Of a DNA stretch of 9,329 nucleotides, positions 5,015 to 9,329 are shown piece after piece. The stretch comes from Clostridia bacterium BRH_c25 (GTDB lineage: Bacteria; Bacillota_A; Clostridia; Lutisporales; Lutisporaceae), in the NCBI GenBank assembly GCA_001515955.1, contig LOES01000082.1:1-9329 (forward strand), given 5' to 3'. Positions within the stretch are counted from its first letter, which is position 1, and each line of letters starts with the position of its first letter. The notes beneath the pieces are model-generated. The model searched no databases and was not told where the DNA came from. It saw nothing but the letters and a program-made list of their open reading frames with translations. The position numbers and the translations under genes were made by a program.

Positions 5015-5959
5015 TCAGCCTTCCTTCACTTGGGCGATATCCTGCCTGCTGTTTCTGGACCTTCTTATCGCTTCCATGTTGGAGAAGGAATATATAATAA
5101 GTCCTATCCATATAAAGCTAAAGCTTAATAAATGGGTGCTCGTGAATTTTTCACCATAAACAAATACTCCGATAAAGAGGCTTATTGTCGGTGATATGTA
5201 CTGGAGAAAGCCTATAGTCGAAAGCTTCACTCTTGCTGATCCCATGGCATACCAGAGAAGCGGCGTAGCAGTGGCGACCCCCGCAAAAGCCAATATTATC
5301 AGGGTATGCAGGGATACTGTATATAGGGCACTTTGACCGCTTATAAGCTTATATAGGATATACCCCAAAGCTAGAGGAACCAGTATTGTAGTTTCCAGTG
5401 CCAGGCCTACCAGTGACTCTGCCTTGAGAAGCTTTTTAAACAAGCCGTATAACGCAAAGGTTGCTGCAAGCAAGAGTGCAACCCAGGGAAAGCTGCCGAA
5501 CTGTATAGTTATGATAGCAACTCCTACGGCCGCAAAGCCTATGGATATATACTGAAGCACATTGAGTCTTTCTTTGAGCACTGTCATTCCAAGCAGCACC
5601 ATCATCAGTGGATTTATATAGTACCCCATACTGGACTGCACAATATTGCCTGAGTTCACAGCCCAAATGTACAATCCCCAGTTAATTGTAATGAAAAACG
5701 CGCATAAGAGAACATTTCTTACTTTTCCTCTGTCCTTCAGGGTTTCTTTAAGTGTTCCAATTCCATTTTTGAAAAGCAGTATTCCTCCTACATACAGAAA
5801 CGACCAGAATATTCTATGTGCTAAAATCTCATCTGCAGGTATCTGATCAAGTAACTTCCAGTATATCGGCAGAAAACCCCATGCAGTAAATGCAATGGCT
5901 CCGTAGAATACTCCGATTATGCTGTTCTTATCCTTTGAAGCATTTATCCTTTTATTCAT
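5015..5959 (-). CDS. rarD: RarD-type EamA/DMT family transporter
   Basis: A 314-residue integral membrane protein with about ten predicted helices, the usual drug/metabolite transporter layout from two EamA repeats. The beginning (GVFYGAIAFTAWGFLPIYWKLL, then EILAHRIFWS) and the segments WGLYIWAVNSGNIVQSSMGYYINPL and STIGFLQYISPTISLFIGVFVYGE are characteristic of the RarD subgroup (TIGR00688). Members are predicted exporters; the name comes from a chloramphenicol-sensitivity annotation in gamma-proteobacteria, but the substrate is not established and should not be assumed here. The ATG at 5957-5959 has GAGGGG upstream at normal spacing. The C-terminus is basic and cytoplasmic-looking (NMEAIRRSRNSR). 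It follows pepD on the same strand with only REP-like copy C between and no clear promoter of its own, so readthrough from the pepD promoter is likely. Confidence 0.88.
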   Translation of the reverse strand: MNKRINASKDKNSIIGVFYGAIAFTAWGFLPIYWKLLDQIPADEILAHRIFWSFLYVGGILLFKNGIGTLKETLKDRGKVRNVLLCAFFITINWGLYIWAVNSGNIVQSSMGYYINPLMMVLLGMTVLKERLNVLQYISIGFAAVGVAIITIQFGSFPWVALLLAATFALYGLFKKLLKAESLVGLALETTILVPLALGYILYKLISGQSALYTVSLHTLIILAFAGVATATPLLWYAMGSARVKLSTIGFLQYISPTISLFIGVFVYGEKFTSTHLLSFSFIWIGLIIYSFSNMEAIRRSRNSRQDIAQVKEG

Positions 5960-5994
5960 TATGATATCCCCTCTACATTCATTCAGCCCAAATA

Positions 5995-6036
5995 CCGGAA
6001 CCCATGCAATGCGTTCCCTACAATGGGCACCCCTAC
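5995..6036 (-). repeat. REP-like element, copy C, with truncated second palindrome
   Basis: On the minus strand a half palindrome of type 2 (GTAGGGGTGCCCATT, 6036-6022) is followed directly by a type 1 palindrome (6021-5995) with stem GGAACGCAT / ATGGGTTCC, one mismatch. The missing half of type 2 corresponds to GGGCGTCCGC in copy D. The element ends five bases from the pepD stop codon. Confidence 0.65.
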
Positions 6037-6041
6037 GCCCA

Positions 6042-7502
6042 CTATATCTCCTTCATTTCCTTCAGGGCATCCAGCAGCAGTTCAAATACCCTCTCGGTAG
6101 ATGGTATGCTTAAATGCTCATCAGGGGTATGGACGTCATACATGTCCGGTCCCAGGGATATGGCATCCAGATCTTTTATCCTGCTCATAAACACACCGCA
6201 TTCCAAGCCTGCATGTATAGCAACTATCTCAGGCTCAGCCTGGTATTTTTCCTTATATACCTTTATAAATAAAGGCTTGAGCTTTGACCCGGGATTATAC
6301 TCCCACTCAGGGTATTCGGATTCTACTTTTACACTGCCACCCATTAGAGCTGCCAAAGCTTCAACCTGATTAAAAACATTTCTCTTCAAGCTTCTTACTG
6401 AGCTTCTTATCTCATTTGTCAGCCATATTTCGTTATCTCTTGAATTTACTACTCCCAGGTTAGTAGAGCTTTCAACAAGCCCGGCTATTTCCATGCTCAT
6501 GCTCTGAATGCCGTTTGGCAGCAATACCATGGAGGATATCACTCTATCCGCTGTTTTCTTTGAAAATACTTTTTCCACCTTTTCTTCCGTATCTTCAAGC
6601 TTAGTGCAAATACCTGGGTCAGCTGCTCTCAGTTCATTCTTGAATGCTGACTCCTGCTCTTTTATTACAGCTTCCAGCTTTATTCTATTTTCAGCAGCTG
6701 TCAGCAGCAATACTTCAGCTTCCCTGGGTATTGCATTGGATTTGAGCCCTCCGTTGATTTCTGCTATATGTATTTCGCATTCCTTCCTGATATGGTTCAA
6801 AAGCCTTCCCATCAGCTTGTTGGCATTTCCACGGCCTTTATCTATCTCCATACCTGAGTGCCCGCCTTTGAGCCCTCCAATGCCAAGTCTGTATACCGCA
6901 AGCTTTTGGGGAGCCTTTTCCCATTCTATAGGAATGACCATTTTTGCTTTTAAGCCTCCTGCGCTGCTTACCAGAAACTTTCCCTCCTCTTCGGAGTCCA
7001 GGTTTATCATCAGTTTTCCTTTGAGTTTCCCGGCATCTAAAGCCGGTGCTCCACTCATTGTATTTTCCTCATCGGAAGTGAACAAAACCTCAAGGCTTGG
7101 GTGTGGCAAATTCTTTGAAGCCAACAGTACCAATGCATAAGCCAGTGCAATCCCATTATCGGCTCCCAGAGTCGTCCCATGAGCATATATCATGTCATCT
7201 ACAACCCTCAGCTTAATCGGGTCCTTTTCAAAATCATGTACGGTTTCTTTATTCTTTTCGCAGACCATATCCATATGGCCCTGCAGTATCACTGTCGGAG
7301 CATTTTCATACCCCCTTGACGCAGGCTTTTTTATTATAACATTCAGCGCCTCGTCCCGTATTACTTCCAAGCCGTGTTTTCCGGCAAACCTGACCATATA
7401 ATCGCTTATCTGCTTTTCGTTTCCTGAACCCCTTGGAATTGCGGATATCTCCTCAAAATATCTAAAAACCTCGCTGTACTTTGAATTTTTTAATCTGTCC
7501 AT
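6042..7502 (-). CDS. pepD: Aminoacyl-histidine dipeptidase (PepD, M20 metallopeptidase)
   Basis: A 486-residue cytosolic di-zinc peptidase, full length for PepD. It hydrolyses Xaa-His and other dipeptides, supplying amino acids. M20 landmarks appear in order: VILQGHMDMVCEKN with zinc ligand H76 and D78; HGTTLGADNGIA with bridging D115; TSDEEN with the catalytic/zinc pair E145-E146; NLDSEEEG with ligand D169; the lid domain opening GLKGGHSGMEI; and DVHTPDEHLSIPSTERV near the end, with H458 as the last ligand. The ATG at 7500-7502 has AGGGTG upstream. A sigma-A promoter lies 70 bases upstream, and the RarD-like gene follows 82 bp downstream. Substrate preference beyond dipeptides cannot be told from sequence. 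Confidence 0.93.
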   Translation of the reverse strand: MDRLKNSKYSEVFRYFEEISAIPRGSGNEKQISDYMVRFAGKHGLEVIRDEALNVIIKKPASRGYENAPTVILQGHMDMVCEKNKETVHDFEKDPIKLRVVDDMIYAHGTTLGADNGIALAYALVLLASKNLPHPSLEVLFTSDEENTMSGAPALDAGKLKGKLMINLDSEEEGKFLVSSAGGLKAKMVIPIEWEKAPQKLAVYRLGIGGLKGGHSGMEIDKGRGNANKLMGRLLNHIRKECEIHIAEINGGLKSNAIPREAEVLLLTAAENRIKLEAVIKEQESAFKNELRAADPGICTKLEDTEEKVEKVFSKKTADRVISSMVLLPNGIQSMSMEIAGLVESSTNLGVVNSRDNEIWLTNEIRSSVRSLKRNVFNQVEALAALMGGSVKVESEYPEWEYNPGSKLKPLFIKVYKEKYQAEPEIVAIHAGLECGVFMSRIKDLDAISLGPDMYDVHTPDEHLSIPSTERVFELLLDALKEMKEI

Positions 7503-7571
7503 TCTAGCACCCTCTCTTCAAACTTGATAAAGCAAATATTCAGTATTACATTTCTGTCTCATACAAGTACT

Positions 7572-7600
7572 ATTATAGGATTTACTTTCTGTAAAATCAA
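7572..7600 (-). promoter_or_regulatory. Sigma-A promoter of pepD
   Basis: On the minus strand, TTGATT (complement 7595-7600) and TATAAT (complement 7572-7577) are separated by 17 bases. Transcription would start near 7565, giving a leader of about 60 bases before the ATG at 7502. Confidence 0.75.
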
Positions 7601-7657
7601 ACTAAATAGCAGCGCTGCTTATTTTTTCAGCCAAGCTTCAGCAATCCTGAACCCAGA

Positions 7658-7713
7658 CATTAAGGTGGTATTAAAGCCGCAGCATGCGCTACGGCTTTAA
7701 TACCACCTTAATG
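7658..7713. repeat. Perfect 22-bp inverted repeat overlapping the 3' end of the alcohol dehydrogenase gene
   Basis: The arms at 7658-7679 and 7692-7713 are exact reverse complements over 22 bp. The loop of 12 bases holds the TAG stop and can form three more pairs (AGC with GCT). The right arm is coding sequence (codons for the final IKVVLKP), so the left arm is an inverted copy of the gene's last codons. There is no U-run right after the stem on the minus strand, so it is not a canonical intrinsic terminator, although it may stop transcription or shield the mRNA 3' end. Confidence 0.85.
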
Positions 7714-8819
7714 CAATTGTCCTTCTTTTCATCGAATATCTCATATGCATGCTCCCCCTGGTCCAAGGACAGCTTGTGTGTTATTATATCAGTTGCGTCA
7801 AAGCTTCCATCCTGTATCAGCTTCAGTATCCGCTCCACATAAGTATGTGCAGGACATTGCCCCATCTTCAGGGTTATATTTCTTGCAAAGAAGTCCCCCA
7901 GGGGAAATCCATTATACCTCGCTCCATAAACACCCACAAGGGAAACGGTTCCGCCTTTACGCACAGCCTGAGTTCCGATTTCTATGGCTGATTTGGAGCC
8001 TCCTTGCAGCTTTAGTGCAGATTCCACCATCTCAACCACTGTCATCTTGCCGTCCATACCTACACAGTCTACCACTACATCTGCACCCCCATGGGTTATT
8101 TCCTTTATGTATTCCCCTGTATTGTCATAATCATTGAAATTCAAAGCCTCTACTTTGTTATATTTTCTTGCATGCTCCAGCCTGTAGTCTATATAGTCAA
8201 CAGCAATTATTCTGTCGGCTCCCATATATGCTGCCCATTTCTGCGCAAGCAGGCCCACAGGTCCGCAGCCCAGCACCACTACCGTATCTCCTTTTGAAAC
8301 TCCGCCAACTTCCACTCCCCAGTATGCGGTAGGCAATATGTCCGTGAGAAACAACACCTGCTCATCGGTCAATTCTTCCGGTACCTTGAAGGGGCCTACA
8401 TTGGCATAGGGCACTCTCAAATATTCTGCCTGACCACCATCGTAGCCTCCATAGGTCTTGCTGTAGCCAAATATGCCCCCTACCTCCCCGTTTGCATTGG
8501 AGTTGTCACACTGGCTCCATAGGTCATGCTCGCAGAACCAGCAGTGTCCGCAGGACACCGGGAAAGGCACAATTACTCTATCTCCTTTCTTTACTCTGGT
8601 GACTTCCTTTCCTGTTTCCTCCACTATGCCCATGGTCTCATGGCCCAATATGAAGCCTTTGGGCATATTGGGGACCATACCATGAATCAAATGCAGATCA
8701 GAACCGCAGATTGCCGTAGAAGTGACCTTTAGAATTATGTCATCCTCTTTCAGAATCTCCGGGTCTCCGACTTTTTTTACTTTTACATCCTTTATCCCTT
8801 GATAAGTAATAGCTCTCAT
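7689..8819 (-). CDS. Zinc-dependent alcohol dehydrogenase (MDR family, AdhB-like)
   Basis: A 376-residue cytoplasmic NAD(P)-dependent medium-chain dehydrogenase. Catalytic zinc ligands are C38 in TAICGSDLH, H60-E61 in GHETMG, and probably D160 in LTDILPTAY. The structural zinc site has C90, C93, C96 and C104. The Rossmann motif is VLGCGPVGLLAQ (182-193), with an acidic residue at the end of the second strand (AVDYID, D208), favouring NAD over NADP. It closely resembles the Bacillus subtilis AdhB and formaldehyde-dehydrogenase-like subgroup (MRAITYQGIK start, GVYGARYNGFPLGD, IKVVLKP end). It would interconvert an alcohol and its aldehyde; the substrate is unknown. I chose the ATG at 8817-8819, six bases after AGGAGG (complement 8826-8831). 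An upstream in-frame ATG at 8874-8876 would place 19 extra residues in a REP-like repeat. No strong promoter was found, so readthrough from the upstream gene is possible. Confidence 0.9.
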   Translation of the reverse strand: MRAITYQGIKDVKVKKVGDPEILKEDDIILKVTSTAICGSDLHLIHGMVPNMPKGFILGHETMGIVEETGKEVTRVKKGDRVIVPFPVSCGHCWFCEHDLWSQCDNSNANGEVGGIFGYSKTYGGYDGGQAEYLRVPYANVGPFKVPEELTDEQVLFLTDILPTAYWGVEVGGVSKGDTVVVLGCGPVGLLAQKWAAYMGADRIIAVDYIDYRLEHARKYNKVEALNFNDYDNTGEYIKEITHGGADVVVDCVGMDGKMTVVEMVESALKLQGGSKSAIEIGTQAVRKGGTVSLVGVYGARYNGFPLGDFFARNITLKMGQCPAHTYVERILKLIQDGSFDATDIITHKLSLDQGEHAYEIFDEKKDNCIKVVLKP

Positions 8820-8864
8820 ATTAAACCTCCTGTATTTATTGTCTCTCGGTTTGAATTCCCTAAA

Positions 8865-8960
8865 GCGGACGCCCAATGGGCGCCCCTACAGTGGAACGCA
8901 TAAAATGCGTTCCCTACAACCCGTACCCCGGAACCCCACAACCTCGAAACCTCGTAACCT
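8865..8960 (-). repeat. REP-like composite element, copy D (8-bp array plus two palindromes)
   Basis: On the minus strand, five contiguous 8-bp units follow the stop codon of the upstream gene at once: AGGTTACG, AGGTTTCG, AGGTTGTG, GGGTTCCG, GGGTACGG (8960-8921). Then come a type 1 palindrome, GTAG with the perfect 9-bp stem GGAACGCAT/ATGCGTTCC around TTT (8917-8891), and a type 2 palindrome, GTAG-GGGCGCCC-ATT-GGGCGTCC-GC (8889-8865). Compared with copy B, the order of the two palindromes is reversed but the orientation is the same. Confidence 0.75.
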
Positions 8961-9329
8961 CTACACTTCCACTTTTCCATAGATTCCCCCGCCACCGGCA
9001 CCTATTGCCAGTCTGCCTTCTCTGGCGAGAATTATGTTTTCCGCTATTTCTTCCTTCACTACTTTCTTCAGTTCTTCTAAAGAAGCTTTATGCAAAATGT
9101 TCATTTCATTCCCGAAGTAATCAATGAGCCTGCCTATGGTTTTTGGCCCCACCTTTGGCAAAAACTCCAGAGGCACTTGATAATGATAGGGTGCTCTTCC
9201 TACTGTCACAGGCACTTCTCTGTCCCTTATCTCCTCTATTCTATCCCTGACCCCTACTACAACCGGATGCCTGTCGGAAACAGTACAGCTCAAGACCGGA
9301 GGTTCACCTTCAATAACAGTATCACACGC
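8961..9329 (-). CDS. Endonuclease Q-like / TIGR00375 family protein, C-terminal part (partial)
   Basis: The frame is open through the right edge of the window, so only the last 122 residues are seen. The visible part has the DRHPVVVGVRDRIEEIRDRE segment, a helix-hairpin-helix-like stretch VPLEFLPKVGPKTIGRLIDYFG, the NILHKASLEELKKVV helix, and the glycine-rich tail AGGGGIYGKVEV. These resemble the C-terminal half of TIGR00375 proteins, whose N-terminus is a PHP-type phosphoesterase domain. Archaeal relatives include endonuclease Q, which cuts DNA at deaminated bases. The PHP domain lies outside the window, so catalytic residues cannot be checked. A TTG at 9291-9293 is not the start, since coding sequence continues upstream of it. 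The stop codon abuts the 8-bp repeat array. Confidence 0.75.
   Translation of the reverse strand, partial: ACDTVIEGEPPVLSCTVSDRHPVVVGVRDRIEEIRDREVPVTVGRAPYHYQVPLEFLPKVGPKTIGRLIDYFGNEMNILHKASLEELKKVVKEEIAENIILAREGRLAIGAGGGGIYGKVEV

Noticed and set aside
4824..5111. Minus-strand frame of 95 codons across REP-like copy B
   Set aside because: It consists of repeat DNA plus an out-of-frame stretch of the RarD-like gene.
5015..5959. A chloramphenicol-resistance function for the RarD-like gene
   Set aside because: The family name is historical; no sequence feature indicates an antibiotic substrate, so only a general transporter role is called.
6508..7140. A 210-codon plus-strand open frame opposite pepD
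   Set aside because: It is antisense to conserved M20 peptidase sequence and has a serine/phenylalanine-rich composition typical of a shadow frame; pepD accounts for this DNA.
7608..7619. AGCAGCGCTGCT followed by T-run as a terminator
   Set aside because: The perfect palindrome leaves room for only a four-pair hairpin, the T-run is on the plus strand, and no plus-strand gene precedes it.
8820..8876. A longer alcohol dehydrogenase start at 8876 adding 19 residues
   Set aside because: The extension lies in a REP-like palindrome and has no ribosome binding site, while the ATG at 8819 follows AGGAGG at ideal spacing and begins MRAITYQGIK as in homologues.
3313..8960. A CRISPR array
   Set aside because: The palindromic repeats are scattered singly or in pairs at unrelated distances with genes between them, have no regular spacers, and no cas gene is present.
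9291..9293. TTG as the start of the endonuclease Q-like gene
   Set aside because: The frame stays open to the window edge with sensible protein sequence (DTVIEGEPPVLSC), so the gene is partial and its start is outside.

Overview
The window looks like chromosomal DNA of an anaerobic, moderately low-GC member of the Clostridia. The evidence is a butyryl-CoA dehydrogenase/electron-transfer-flavoprotein operon, a T-box leader, strong AGGAGG ribosome binding sites, and a Rex-type operator of the clostridial sequence type. No species can be named from the sequence alone. All protein genes except one (3368-4468, +) lie on the minus strand. No rRNA, tRNA, CRISPR array, insertion sequence or phage gene was seen.

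Layout, left to right. (1) 1-1313: the start of etfB (partial) and the complete bcd, a minus-strand operon for butyryl-CoA formation. (2) 1314-1833: a long non-coding control region for bcd. It holds a textbook sigma-54 promoter (1533-1549) whose -12 element is inside a near-perfect Rex operator (1520-1537). A large inverted repeat lies about 150 bp upstream and a hairpin just ahead of the bcd ribosome binding site. (3) 1834-3172: a gene of the archaeal-type ornithine cyclodeaminase / LOR-SDH family (TIGR00300/COG1915), preceded by a complete T-box leader with a sigma-A promoter. The likely specifier codon is CCC (proline), which fits an enzyme that makes proline from ornithine. (4) 3257-4541: a divergently transcribed DUF3810 membrane protein with an HEMAH metallopeptidase-like motif, ending in short tandem repeats and a convergent terminator. 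(5) 4557-7577, minus strand: an unrecognised 85-residue protein, a RarD/EamA transporter, and a PepD-type dipeptidase with its own promoter. (6) 7658-8819: a zinc-dependent alcohol dehydrogenase whose last codons form one arm of a perfect 22-bp inverted repeat. (7) 8961-9329: the C-terminal part of an endonuclease Q-like (TIGR00375) protein that runs off the right edge.

Four gaps carry related small palindromes that begin with GTAG followed by a GG...CC hairpin. Their stem bases differ from copy to copy but mostly stay complementary. This is the architecture of REP elements mobilised by RAYT (Y1 HUH) proteins. Two copies are joined to arrays of a degenerate 8-bp unit.

The two most interesting signals are regulatory. 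One is the merged sigma-54/Rex site, which would make butyryl-CoA dehydrogenase expression depend on both an activator and the NADH/NAD+ ratio. The other is the proline-type T-box on a COG1915 gene, which suggests an ornithine-to-proline route controlled by uncharged tRNA-Pro.
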